Part shown: one piece after another, positions 1 to 8,850 of the stretch
How positions within the stretch are numbered: the first letter of the stretch is position 1
Layout: the number at the start of each line of letters is the position of its first letter
NCBI GenBank assembly: GCA_965200045.1
Contig: OZ241330.1
Location: 682,001 to 746,000, forward strand
Source: Bin25 sp026709415
Lineage (GTDB): Bacteria; Bacteroidota; Bacteroidia; Flavobacteriales; Flavobacteriaceae
Direction: 5' to 3'
DNA: 64,000 nt
Position numbers and translations under genes: made by a program
The notes under the pieces: generated by a model
The model's database searches: none
Told to the model about the DNA's origin: nothing
The model's input: only the letters and a program-made list of their open reading frames with translations

Positions 1-666
1 CTCTATTACATGTCAACCAATATCGATGATAGAGAGTTGACCAAGGATCAATGGTATCAAGCTCGGTTTGAAGATATTGAAAATGAGTTTCGAGCTTTGG
101 TGCGGGAAAATCAACGCATTGGTGTGGTGGTGGCCGATGATATCCATGGTCCATGGAAAAGATTTGACGCTCCAATTGTGGAGCCTGCAGGGCCTATTGT
201 AAAAATAACGTGTAATCCAGCTATTGCACAACGACCCGATGGTGGATACGTCATGTTGGTCAGAGGAGACAAACCCAATCAGGAAAGATTGGTGCGCAGT
301 CAAGCGGTGGCTATGGCCCCTTCACCAATTGGACCTTGGGAACTTCTTCCGACAGCAGCTGTTGGGAATTTGGATTCAGAAGATCCTGCCATTTGGTATG
401 ATGAGAATAGAAAACGGTATTACGGTATTTACCATGCTTTTGGTTATATGGGATTGATCACTTCTGAAGATGGAAAACATTGGCAAAGAGCAAAGAATTA
501 TAAAGTATTAGGAAAAACCATCACCTATAAAAATGGAAAGCAATTGGATGTAGCTAGACTAGAACGTCCTTTTGTATATGTTGAAGATGGGTTGGCCAAA
601 GTCATGACAGTAGCGGTCAGAGAAAAAGATGGTACCACATACTCTTTGTTTATTCCGTTGAAATAG
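1..666 (+). CDS. Glycoside hydrolase-like five-bladed beta-propeller protein, 5' end outside window
   Basis: The frame is open from the first base (LYY precedes the first Met at 10), so this is the C-terminal part of a longer gene. The visible 221 residues have the look of GH43/GH32/GH117-type propellers: HGPWKRFDAP and SPIGPWELLP blade motifs, SEDPAIWYD with the acidic residue typical of the third blade, and GLITSEDGKHWQRA. Such proteins hydrolyse or bind terminal sugars outside the cytoplasm. I cannot assign a family or substrate, and the catalytic base would lie upstream of the window. It is on the strand opposite to the exported operon that begins at 1456 and may end a separate carbohydrate operon. 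Confidence 0.75.
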   Translation, partial: LYYMSTNIDDRELTKDQWYQARFEDIENEFRALVRENQRIGVVVADDIHGPWKRFDAPIVEPAGPIVKITCNPAIAQRPDGGYVMLVRGDKPNQERLVRSQAVAMAPSPIGPWELLPTAAVGNLDSEDPAIWYDENRKRYYGIYHAFGYMGLITSEDGKHWQRAKNYKVLGKTITYKNGKQLDVARLERPFVYVEDGLAKVMTVAVREKDGTTYSLFIPLK

Positions 667-835
667 TCTAATTAAACCAAGGAAATGGTATACCGAAGTG
701 CAATGACATGACCGGAAGCAGTTAAATCCTATGGGAGGAAGAGTCAAAGACTAATGCAAGGAAGATGATATTGAAGATAAAGAAATAAAGAGAGCAAAAC
801 GGAGCGTGTGATTTCGGGGTAAAAAATTTGAATAA

Positions 836-1297
836 ATGGTGATTGTTGTGTTCCCTAGCGAGATAGAAGAGAAAAAAGATGAGAATTGGTCAATGGTTTA
901 TAGCTCCAATGAGAGAGTTTCTATTGAAAACTTTTGCCATTGTTCTGTACCAAAATTAGGTCAACATTCGAGGTATGATTATTATGAAGGTCGTGTCAAT
1001 GTATTTAGTCATAAAGAGCGAGAAGTGATAGCATCATTTGTAGAAAAAAATAATAAAATTCAAAAGGAAGATATAACACAACACTTTGAATCCTATGATT
1101 TCATTAAAAACCCAGAAAAGTTTTTTGAAAGAGCATTAGAAAAAGGAGTATTTCACCAACAAAGAGATGGGATATACTCTGTGTCTGTTCCTTCCATGAA
1201 AACTTGGTTGATTCATCACTATTCAGTTTCAAAAAAGCAATGGAAAATAAAGGAAACCACATGCCAAAGCGGTAAAGACGTGATCAAAAAGCGTTAA
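836..1297 (+). CDS. Hypothetical protein, possible gene remnant
   Basis: The 153-residue frame opens directly after an in-frame TAA (833-835). I recognise no family. The C-terminal half, with EREVIASFVEKNNKI and LEKGVFHQQRDGIYSVSVPS, looks like a winged-helix segment as seen at the end of some ATPases and regulators. The N-terminal part has no signal peptide or membrane segment. The 170 bases before it hold no other gene. Because it starts abruptly and ends in a basic tail, it could be the C-terminal remnant of a larger, decayed gene. It is convergent with the RidA gene at 1456. Confidence 0.35.
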   Translation: MVIVVFPSEIEEKKDENWSMVYSSNERVSIENFCHCSVPKLGQHSRYDYYEGRVNVFSHKEREVIASFVEKNNKIQKEDITQHFESYDFIKNPEKFFERALEKGVFHQQRDGIYSVSVPSMKTWLIHHYSVSKKQWKIKETTCQSGKDVIKKR

Positions 1298-1455
1298 GTT
1301 CTGTATGGAAGAAAGAGTTAAATCATTACTTTTTTAGATTTTCAAGTTTGCCATGATTGAATCCAACTCTCGAAATGAGACAATTGAGAATTTGACAATT
1401 CATGGATAGAAATATCTAATGAGAAATTAGCTAGTGAAATTCAGAAACGAAACCT

Positions 1456-2013
1456 TTATTTTATGGCCTTTTCATCTTCAGAAAAAACTTCAACAATCAG
1501 ATCAATTTCTATTGCAATATTATTCGGAAGAGACCCCATACCAACCGAGGTTCGAACGTGTTTCCCTCGTTCACCAAAGACCTCGACCATTAAATCCGAA
1601 ATTCCGTTCGTAACTAAGGAATGATCGGTAAATGTAGGAGCCGCATTGACCATACCACGGATTTGCACAATTTGTTTGACACGATTTAAGTTCCCTAGTG
1701 AAGCTTTGATTTTTGCTAATTGTCCCAATCCAGTGATACGAGCTGCCTGATAGCCTTGCTCGATGGTTAAATCTTGACCTAATTTGCCCGTAATATATGT
1801 TCCATCTTCGAGGAGCGGACCGTGTCCAGCTAAAAAAAGCAAATGGCCAACTTGAATGTCTCCGACATAGTTAGCCACTGGTTGTGGCACCTGGGGTAGC
1901 GTTATTCCTAGTGTCGATAATTGGGATTCAGGATCATAAATCGAATCGATTTGTGCTTTGAGATTCGCGAAAACCAATATAGAAATGAAACAGGATAGCG
2001 ATAGAGTTTTCAT
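1456..2013 (-). CDS. Exported RidA/YjgF-family protein (second of two)
   Basis: RidA proteins hydrolyse reactive enamines and imines released by PLP enzymes to 2-oxo acids and ammonia. The protein has a Sec signal (MKTLSLSCFISILVFANLKA) and then a RidA domain to the C-terminus. VRTSVGMGSLPNNIAIEID carries the conserved Arg and the Glu-containing strand of the family. I place the start at 2013 because this ATG overlaps the stop of the SelA-like gene (ATGA, 2010-2013), which suggests translational coupling, and because a signal peptide follows at once; an open extension to 2085 lies inside the upstream gene. It is the last gene of the operon. An exported RidA beside an exported PLP enzyme fits clearing of that enzyme's product; this is inference. 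Confidence 0.85.
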   Translation of the reverse strand: MKTLSLSCFISILVFANLKAQIDSIYDPESQLSTLGITLPQVPQPVANYVGDIQVGHLLFLAGHGPLLEDGTYITGKLGQDLTIEQGYQAARITGLGQLAKIKASLGNLNRVKQIVQIRGMVNAAPTFTDHSLVTNGISDLMVEVFGERGKHVRTSVGMGSLPNNIAIEIDLIVEVFSEDEKAIK

Positions 2014-3224
2014 GTAGCAAATTGACGGAATAACTCCTGAATACGCCTGGCCACGATACGTTCTTGACCAGGAACCATCATCCATGTCGTGATTCCCACA
2101 TGTTCTTGATTGCCAACGGTGGCAATGGAAGGGTGCCCTAACCTTAATTTTTCTCGAAATTCATTTGGAGTAATGGCCACTTTTGATTGATCCCAAAATA
2201 ATTTCAGACTGGGAACATGGTTGGCATGAGGTGGAACGTGTACTTGAGCCTCAACACCTAAGACTGAAAGAGCATTTTTTTTAATGAGTTCAATTTGATA
2301 TTCCCAAAATGTCCATTGGCTTTGATGATTGGTTTTTAAATAGAGTTCCAAAGCCACCAACATCCCTAGTATTTCTTCTTTATTGACCTTCATGCCTCGA
2401 CCAATGGTTTGACCACGAGGTGGGGTGTGCAATCGAGCCGCTTGGATGTGTTTTTTCTTACCAAAGAGTAATCCTGCACTTTGAGGACCACGCAATCCCT
2501 TCCCGCCTGAAAAGGCGACTAAATCAAACCCCATTTTTTGGAATTTAAATAGATTTTCAACCGGTGGCACATCCGCCGCACAATCAATTAATGTGGGAAC
2601 ATGATATTGTTTGCCTAAATCAACCCACTCTTGGTATTTAATTTCTCCCAAATGGGTATGGGCATTTAAAAACCATAAAAGAGCAGTTTTTTTGGATATT
2701 GCTTTTTGGAGTTGCTCGGCCGTTTCTACAAATATTACTTTGGCTCCTACATTCGTTAAGGCTTGCTTGTAACCAATATCATGACTTTTTTGAATAATCA
2801 CTTGGTCGGGCATGCCTTTGGTATTGGGCAATTGGGATACTTTTTGGGGGTCCATCCCCGTCATCAAACCGGCCATAGCAATCGACATCGCACCAAAACA
2901 TCCCGAAGTCACCGTGGCGTCTTCACAATCCAATAATTGGGCGATTCTCAACCCAACCTTATCTTGTAATTCGTCCAAGTCAACATATTGCGTGGTTCCA
3001 AATTGGATGGCCTCAACGACTTCTTGTGGCATCAGAGAACCCGTCATAGAGGTATAGGTTCCAGCGGCATTGATAAACGTTCGAACCCCCAATTCTTTAA
3101 AAAAATCTCGGCTGATAGCATCAGCAGTAGCTGGATTCTCAGTCGCACGTATGATTTGATGACTGCCTAATCCAACAAAGGGTAAAGACCCGAGTAGTTT
3201 TAATAAATGTCTTCTGGCTAACAT
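2010..3224 (-). CDS. Exported SelA-like (DgaE-type) PLP-dependent enzyme
   Basis: Fold-type I PLP enzyme of the SelA-related group that includes D-glucosaminate-6-phosphate ammonia-lyase (DgaE). Visible features are INAAGTYTSMTGSLMP at the N-terminus of the domain, TSGCFGAMSIAMAGL, the Asp region TLIDCAADVPP, and FSGGKGLRGPQSAGLL, whose Lys should hold PLP. The N-terminus (MLARRHLLKLLGSLPFVGLG) resembles a Tat signal, which would suit a protein exported with its cofactor bound. The start at 3224 is chosen because it leaves a 7-base gap to the preceding stop and begins at the RR signal; a nine-residue extension would overlap the RidA gene. In other bacteria this family often neighbours the EF_0837-type amidohydrolase, also present here. 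The substrate is unknown; an amino-sugar acid or related 2-amino acid is my inference. Confidence 0.85.
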   Translation of the reverse strand: MLARRHLLKLLGSLPFVGLGSHQIIRATENPATADAISRDFFKELGVRTFINAAGTYTSMTGSLMPQEVVEAIQFGTTQYVDLDELQDKVGLRIAQLLDCEDATVTSGCFGAMSIAMAGLMTGMDPQKVSQLPNTKGMPDQVIIQKSHDIGYKQALTNVGAKVIFVETAEQLQKAISKKTALLWFLNAHTHLGEIKYQEWVDLGKQYHVPTLIDCAADVPPVENLFKFQKMGFDLVAFSGGKGLRGPQSAGLLFGKKKHIQAARLHTPPRGQTIGRGMKVNKEEILGMLVALELYLKTNHQSQWTFWEYQIELIKKNALSVLGVEAQVHVPPHANHVPSLKLFWDQSKVAITPNEFREKLRLGHPSIATVGNQEHVGITTWMMVPGQERIVARRIQELFRQFAT

Positions 3225-3231
3225 GAATTTT

Positions 3232-3705
3232 TTATGAGCCGACGGCAGCAATGCAGTCCATTTCGACTAGAGAATTGCCGGGCACGCCACCATAAGTAGC
3301 CACGGTGGTGCGAACGGGGGGATTATCACCAAACCGACCCCGATACACTTCATTCATGGGATGATAATCGGCTAAGTCAGCTAAATAAACATTGACTTTG
3401 AGGACTTGTTCCATGGAAGAACCATGTTTGACCAGTTCTTTTTCAAGTTCTTTGAGAACATGGTCTGTATGAGCTTTGATATCACCATCAAAATGAGCTC
3501 CTTTACCGGCCACATAGATGGTATTTCCATGCCTGACGGAACCAGAAAACAAAGGAATTTGTTGGTCATGAGTAATGTTAGAAACCCTCTTTTGGGGATT
3601 TTCCTGGTGAGACGCACGCACTTGAGTGAGGCCAAAGAGCCCAGCCACCCCGAGGGTTAATTTTTGAAATGATTGACGTCGTGAAAGATTGATAGATTTC
3701 ATCAT
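3232..3705 (-). CDS. Exported RidA/YjgF-family protein with Tat-like signal (first of two)
   Basis: A 157-residue protein with a Tat-like leader (NLSRRQSFQKLTLGVAGLFG) and a full RidA domain. The C-terminal strand has VRTTVATYGGVPGNSLVEMD with the conserved Arg and Glu. The family deaminates 2-aminoacrylate-like enamines. It lies 16 bases after the RraA-like gene and 7 bases before the SelA-like gene, so it is inside the operon. It differs clearly from the second RidA at 1456 in signal type and sequence, so this is not a recent duplication. The two may take different intermediates; nothing in the sequence says which. Confidence 0.88.
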   Translation of the reverse strand: MMKSINLSRRQSFQKLTLGVAGLFGLTQVRASHQENPQKRVSNITHDQQIPLFSGSVRHGNTIYVAGKGAHFDGDIKAHTDHVLKELEKELVKHGSSMEQVLKVNVYLADLADYHPMNEVYRGRFGDNPPVRTTVATYGGVPGNSLVEMDCIAAVGS

Positions 3706-3721
3706 ATGATGTATTAAATGG

Positions 3722-4642
3722 TTACCACATTCGTTTTTCTAATAATTTTTGTATTTGTTCTTCGGAAACAGGGAGGGATGCACTATTTTCTTCGAGCCAA
3801 TTGGAAAAATCAGTTTCTATTTCATCCGTCCATTGATTGTCTATTTGACCAGGGGTATAGCGCCCTTCTTTCAAACGAGTAATTCCGAATAAATCCCGTA
3901 ATCGAACGATTTCAGATGTTTCAACAACGGTTTGGGCCAAATGAGCTGGAATAAAAATGACCCCTTCTTTTTTAGCTAATACGACATCGCCAGGCATGAC
4001 AGTGGCTTGACCGATTCGGATAGGGTAGTTGATACTCAACAACATCACATGGTTGAGAAATGAAGGATGCCAGTCGCGGACAAAGGCATTGAATCCCTCG
4101 ATTTGTGAGAGGCCTTCCAAATCTCGACTAGAAGCATTAAAGACCACGCCTGTTTTGCTTTTGGCATAAATCGAATTACCAAGATTATCACCAATTAAAG
4201 TCCCATCGATAATTTTTCCAAATCCATCAGCCACATAAACATCATGAAGAGTCAATCGATCGATAGGCCAAGAATTGGTGTTGCCTATTTCTCCTTGTTT
4301 GACCCCTTGATCTTTGATGACTTGGGCGATATCGGGACGTTCTGGCATGTATTGAACCGTTAGGGCTCTACCAACAACGGGAACATCATCGTGAAGGGGT
4401 TTCCACCCACTTTCGAATTGATTGTGATATCCGTTGTTTCGTAAGACACCCCAAGCTTCTTCAATAGTGACCCGCTTCATGCGATCGAGTATGTCCGAGG
4501 GGACTTTGGGACGGCCATCTTCAAATCGATGACCTTCCCAATGGGGAGTGAGTTTGATCAGTTGTTCTTTGCTGAGATTTTGTCCGTTCGATAGAAAGGG
4601 ACCAAACAATAAAATTAATAGTATAAAAAAGGGCTTCATCAT
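3722..4642 (-). CDS. Exported RraA-like family protein (aldolase/decarboxylase superfamily)
   Basis: RraA-like proteins include HMG aldolases and oxaloacetate decarboxylases that cleave pyruvate-type compounds with a divalent metal. Here a Sec signal (MMKPFFILLILLFGPFLSNG) is followed by a 285-residue domain. GDNLGNSIYAKSKTGVVFN and SSRDLEGLSQIEGF match the family's core, with the Arg-Asp pair that binds pyruvate and metal. The protein is longer than RnaseE-regulator RraA (about 160 residues), with extra N- and C-terminal helices. It starts 1 base after the stop of the BASS transporter gene. In this operon it could cleave a 2-keto-3-deoxy acid to pyruvate and an aldehyde; that role is inferred. 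Confidence 0.82.
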   Translation of the reverse strand: MMKPFFILLILLFGPFLSNGQNLSKEQLIKLTPHWEGHRFEDGRPKVPSDILDRMKRVTIEEAWGVLRNNGYHNQFESGWKPLHDDVPVVGRALTVQYMPERPDIAQVIKDQGVKQGEIGNTNSWPIDRLTLHDVYVADGFGKIIDGTLIGDNLGNSIYAKSKTGVVFNASSRDLEGLSQIEGFNAFVRDWHPSFLNHVMLLSINYPIRIGQATVMPGDVVLAKKEGVIFIPAHLAQTVVETSEIVRLRDLFGITRLKEGRYTPGQIDNQWTDEIETDFSNWLEENSASLPVSEEQIQKLLEKRMW

Positions 4643-4643
4643 T

Positions 4644-5849
4644 TTATTTTTTCGACTCTTTTTCTCGCCACCAACTAGCCAACGTGGATCCGGAAATGTT
4701 CATCCATGGTCCGAAGATGGCAGGGGCTAGTCCCACGGTGGCCACCTTGCCCATTTCCAAGGCAATCCCTGACGCCAATCCCCCATTTTGCATCCCCACT
4801 TCAAAAGCAATCGTGCGACAATCTCTCTCCGGCATACGGATGAACCGACATCCCCAATAGCCAAAAAAGTAACCCATTAAATTATGCATAATGGCTGCCA
4901 CAATCAACAGAAATCCGATGGTTAAAAGATTATCTCGACCAGAAGCTGTAATGACTGTAATGACAATCGCAATCCCTGCCATCGAAATGATGGGCATGGC
5001 CTTATCCAACCAAGAAGCTCTTCCATGAAAAAAGTGATTGAACACCAAGCCAAGAATGATGGGAATGATCACAATTTTGATGATGCTCAGCATCATGGCC
5101 CAAAAATCGATAGGGATAAACTCTCCAGCTAGGATTTCCATTAAAAAAGGCGTCATCAATGGGGCCAATAGGGTAGCCACAGCAGTCAAGGTGACTGATA
5201 GAGCAACATTGGCTTTGGCCAAATAGGCCATGACGTTTGAGGCCAGGCCACTTGGTGAAGATCCAATCAAAACAACTCCAGCAGCAATCTCCGGTGGAAA
5301 TTTTAGAAACAGAGCCAACCCCAATCCCACCAAGGGCATGATCGTAAATTGACACACCACACCCACCAACACCCCTTTGGGCATTTTTAAAACGCCATAA
5401 AAGTCTTTAATGCTCATGGAAGTTCCCATCCCAAACATGATGAGTTGGAGTAGGGGAACGATCAATAGGCTCATTTGGAAAGTCCCAATGGACACAAATG
5501 GTTGTGGCCAATACAGCGAAACCAATACAGCAGAAAACACAAATAGTGCAAAGGACAGTCCTTTGAATAATTTGGTAGCGTGAACCCCAATGGCAAGAAA
5601 TATCAGGGTGATAAAACCGACAAAAAACACATCGATTCCAAAGACTTCATCGAAAATGAGATATGAAACCAGGATCGTAACCATCAGAACCATGAAAAAT
5701 CGATTTCCCTTAAAACCAAGCACTGCGACACCCCCAACAATCGTCATCAATAAAGGTAAATCAACTTTCCATGAAAGCAACAGATCCAATCCACACAAAA
5801 ACAAGCCAATCAGGCTAAGCCCTAAAAAAACTTGATAAAGATTACTCAT
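4644..5849 (-). CDS. BASS-family (bile acid:sodium symporter-like) transporter
   Basis: Integral inner-membrane protein of about 400 residues with about ten to twelve hydrophobic segments. The sequence GSSPSGLASNVMAYLAKANVALS is the conserved crossover region of the BASS family, and EVGMQNGGLASGIA is the second. BASS members carry bile acids, pyruvate, pantoate and other organic acids with sodium. The start at 5849 is chosen because the preceding 18 codons lie inside the amidohydrolase gene; this start overlaps that gene's end by 8 bases. It is the only clear cytoplasmic-membrane carrier in the operon and so is the likely importer of the pathway's end product. Confidence 0.88.
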   Translation of the reverse strand: MSNLYQVFLGLSLIGLFLCGLDLLLSWKVDLPLLMTIVGGVAVLGFKGNRFFMVLMVTILVSYLIFDEVFGIDVFFVGFITLIFLAIGVHATKLFKGLSFALFVFSAVLVSLYWPQPFVSIGTFQMSLLIVPLLQLIMFGMGTSMSIKDFYGVLKMPKGVLVGVVCQFTIMPLVGLGLALFLKFPPEIAAGVVLIGSSPSGLASNVMAYLAKANVALSVTLTAVATLLAPLMTPFLMEILAGEFIPIDFWAMMLSIIKIVIIPIILGLVFNHFFHGRASWLDKAMPIISMAGIAIVITVITASGRDNLLTIGFLLIVAAIMHNLMGYFFGYWGCRFIRMPERDCRTIAFEVGMQNGGLASGIALEMGKVATVGLAPAIFGPWMNISGSTLASWWREKESKK

Positions 5850-7086
5850 TTTGAGTCCAAAGTTCCCCGTGGAGTCCGTTGAGATCGTAAACGACCTGTC
5901 CATCTTTAATCGTCATTTGGCAAGATAACTTTTGAGTTCCCTTGATTTTTTTGTTTTGGGTGTCTAAAAATCCAAAGTCCCCATTTTCTAGTTTTAAAAG
6001 AGTCATATCGGCGATGGCTCCTTTGGATAGATGGCCTAATTCAGGTCTTTGAATCACTTGAGCCGGTTTCCAAGTCGTGGCCTTGATGACTTGTTGCAGC
6101 GTCAAATTCATATTTAGAAATTTAGACATGACATTGACCATATCTTTCATGGCTCCATTCATACTACCGGTGTGTAAATCGGTACTAATGGTGTCAGGGT
6201 AGAGGCCTTGATGGATAGAAGGTATGGCTTGGTCAAAAATAAAACTAGCGCCACCGTGTCCGACATCGAAAATAAGTCCTTTTTTTTGAGCCTCAATAGC
6301 CGATTTTCGAAGCTGCCCATCATCTTTTAAGACGGCTTCTCGACCATTCACATTGGCATAAACATGGGTGAAGATATCACCAGGTCTCAATTTTTCTAAA
6401 AATAAAGTATCAAGAGATAATTCGGGCTGACTCCCTCCAAAATCAATCATCACAGGGATCTTAGCCAGACGCCCCGCTTCTACGGTCAGTTCTGTCGGTC
6501 GCCAATCATAACCACTATAATGTGCCAATTTAATGCCGATGATATCCGATTTATATTTATTGGCGACCATGGCCGTTAATTTGGGATCCATATCACGAAG
6601 GTCTTGTTCATAAGCGCCTCCAGACATGCCGTTCCCTACAATATTGATAAAAGCCAAAACGCGTGTTTTAGCTCTATCGATGGTTTGTCGTTTAAAGACT
6701 TCAAAGTTTTTCCAACCGGCGCCACCGGTATCCACGAGGGTCGTGACACCACTTTCAAAAGTGAATCCATCGGGAGGCAACGAGCCAAAACTATTGGCTA
6801 AATACCGATCTGGAGTCGTTCCATGGAAGGCGTGAGCATGGAGGTCAATCAAACCCGGCGTGACAATCAATCCTTCCGCATGGATAATGTGCTTAGCATC
6901 CAAATCCGATAAGTCATGACCAAGATGGCTCACGTGTCCATCGGTGACTGCGAGATCCATTTTTTGATCAATCTTGTTTTTTGGATCAATTAAATGACCA
7001 TTTAAAATCAATAAATCAGGAGCTTGCCCCCAGGCAATGGATAGACAAAAGAGAGATAGTAAATAGGAGAAAAATAAATGTTTCAT
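5842..7086 (-). CDS. Exported amidohydrolase / deacetylase (EF_0837-like dihydroorotase superfamily)
   Basis: A metal-dependent amidohydrolase of 414 residues with a Sec signal (MKHLFFSYLLSLFCLSIAWG). Metal ligands are visible: HAHAFHG after PGLIDL, the Lys region IIGIKLAHYSG, THVYANVNG, VGHGG and the Asp in TISTDLHTGS. This group (EF_0837/AHA_3915) is commonly found beside SelA-like PLP enzymes, as here. Its natural reaction is not well defined; N-deacylation of an amino-acid or amino-sugar-acid derivative is a fair guess. The spacing is 6 bases after the dehydrogenase gene, and its end overlaps the transporter's start, so it is firmly in the operon. Confidence 0.87.
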   Translation of the reverse strand: MKHLFFSYLLSLFCLSIAWGQAPDLLILNGHLIDPKNKIDQKMDLAVTDGHVSHLGHDLSDLDAKHIIHAEGLIVTPGLIDLHAHAFHGTTPDRYLANSFGSLPPDGFTFESGVTTLVDTGGAGWKNFEVFKRQTIDRAKTRVLAFINIVGNGMSGGAYEQDLRDMDPKLTAMVANKYKSDIIGIKLAHYSGYDWRPTELTVEAGRLAKIPVMIDFGGSQPELSLDTLFLEKLRPGDIFTHVYANVNGREAVLKDDGQLRKSAIEAQKKGLIFDVGHGGASFIFDQAIPSIHQGLYPDTISTDLHTGSMNGAMKDMVNVMSKFLNMNLTLQQVIKATTWKPAQVIQRPELGHLSKGAIADMTLLKLENGDFGFLDTQNKKIKGTQKLSCQMTIKDGQVVYDLNGLHGELWTQNE

Positions 7087-7092
7087 GTTGCT

Positions 7093-8850
7093 TTAAAGTT
7101 CAGAATGGAGATCATGTCTGATATTATATACTTCGTCAGGTGTGATCGGAGATGCTTGATTTCCAAAATGAGTTCTGATATAAGTTAAAATTTCGGCCAC
7201 ATCTTGATCACTTAAAAATTCATTGGGAGGCATGATACCGTTAAATGTTTTGCCGTTGACTTCAATGGGTCCTTCCATCCCTTGTAGTATAATTTTGACA
7301 AGTCTTTTTTTATCACCAGTCACCCAATCGGTACCCACCAACGTTGGAAATCGATTTCCATCCCCTTGAGCATTGGGTTGGTGACATGTTGCACAATATA
7401 GGTTAAATTTTTGCTTTCCAGCAAGCTCTAATCCTTCATGGAGGATATCATGATTCATATCAGGGGTTCTAATATGGGCTAAATCAAAGCGTTCTTTCAT
7501 TTTTTTTCTGTCTTTAAGCGAATAAGAATGTCGATTTCCTGTGTATTCTATTTGCCATATTCTGCCTTGATTGGTATCGCCGATATACATTTTACCATCG
7601 TTAGAAAAGGCAATTCCCATGGGCCTATATAGAGCATCACTAGCATTGACTATGGGAGAAACGCCAGCAAATCCATCAGCAAAAAGATCATACTCTTCGG
7701 TGGGCTCTCCATTTTCAAACGGAATGAATCCTATAAAATAGCCACTTTGAGAATAGGGAGCTCGATTGGTCGATCCATGAAAAGCCACAAAGGCCCCACC
7801 ATGGTAGTAAGAGGGGAAATCATGATTGTTGTAAAAAACCAAATCATTGGGAGCCCAGTGCCCGGGAAAACCGATGATTGGATTTTTATAATTGCTACAC
7901 CGATCCACTTTCTGTCCATCGCCACCATATTCTGGGGCAAGCACTTTTTTATGAATCAATTGATCATAGTAACAATAGGGCCAACCAAAATGATCTCCTT
8001 GTTGGATTTCGAGAAATTCTTCAGAAGGTAACAGAGCGCTTTGCCAAGAACTATACCGATCTGGCCATAATCTTTTGAGATCATCCCTTCCATGCATCAC
8101 CGCATAAAGTTTTTTATTTTCAGGGTTCCAGTCTAAAGCCACGATGCTTCGCAATCCAGAAGCAAATAATTGACCGCTTTCTTGTGTTTGATTCAATTGA
8201 TTGGCATCAAATTTCCAAATCCCACCATGGTCAATGAGTTCTATACATGGATCTTCTCCAGATTTTAAGGGCGTTCTTTTTGGACTTTGGCAATTATTAG
8301 AGGGGGCTCCAAAGGGAACATACATGTTTCCTAAATCATCAAAGGCCAGTGGTTTCGCAATATGTTCGTGGGATCGATGGGGATGATCATCGATTAAAAC
8401 CGTTTCAATTCCTCCGATGGGTAATTGGGTGACGGAATCGAGCTTTTGACGATAGACTTTTAGTTGAGAACTGAAATACAAATAACCATTGTAAACGTGG
8501 GAAGCTGTTGAATAATTGCCTCTCTGTTGTTCCCCATGACGTCCCATCATGCTTATGGAATCAGCTTTCCCATCCTTATTTTGATCCATTAACATAACCA
8601 CAGAACCTTGAGGTGATGGTCTTTTTAGTTTGGCATACACAATGCCATTGTCGCTGACCGAAATATGTCGAACACCTGAAACTAGAGAGTCGACAAAAAC
8701 ACTAACCGTAAATCCGTTGGGTAAAAAAAGTTCAGGAGTCCTTTGCTTGTTACCACAACTTAACAAGAAAAAAAGCAGTACACTGAAACCAACTAGAGGA
8801 GTCAAAGCTCCCCAAAATATGTTTTGTTTATTGGAATACAAGCGTGCCAA
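7093..8850 (-). CDS. PQQ-type sugar dehydrogenase-like beta-propeller fused to cytochrome c, lipoprotein
   Basis: Residues 1-32 form a lipoprotein signal ending in a LLSC lipobox. About residues 40-450 form a six-bladed propeller of the soluble aldose/sorbosone dehydrogenase type: HEHIAKPLAFDDLGNMYVP, HFGWPYCYYD, YRPMGIAFSNDGKMYIGD. About residues 475-570 are a cytochrome c domain with the heme motif CATCH and a likely Met ligand in NGIMPPNEF. The predicted role is oxidation of a sugar or sugar aldehyde in the periplasm with electrons passed to heme. The start overlaps the preceding gene by 23 bases. Whether it truly binds PQQ cannot be read from the sequence alone. Confidence 0.85.
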   Translation of the reverse strand: MARLYSNKQNIFWGALTPLVGFSVLLFFLLSCGNKQRTPELFLPNGFTVSVFVDSLVSGVRHISVSDNGIVYAKLKRPSPQGSVVMLMDQNKDGKADSISMMGRHGEQQRGNYSTASHVYNGYLYFSSQLKVYRQKLDSVTQLPIGGIETVLIDDHPHRSHEHIAKPLAFDDLGNMYVPFGAPSNNCQSPKRTPLKSGEDPCIELIDHGGIWKFDANQLNQTQESGQLFASGLRSIVALDWNPENKKLYAVMHGRDDLKRLWPDRYSSWQSALLPSEEFLEIQQGDHFGWPYCYYDQLIHKKVLAPEYGGDGQKVDRCSNYKNPIIGFPGHWAPNDLVFYNNHDFPSYYHGGAFVAFHGSTNRAPYSQSGYFIGFIPFENGEPTEEYDLFADGFAGVSPIVNASDALYRPMGIAFSNDGKMYIGDTNQGRIWQIEYTGNRHSYSLKDRKKMKERFDLAHIRTPDMNHDILHEGLELAGKQKFNLYCATCHQPNAQGDGNRFPTLVGTDWVTGDKKRLVKIILQGMEGPIEVNGKTFNGIMPPNEFLSDQDVAEILTYIRTHFGNQASPITPDEVYNIRHDLHSEL

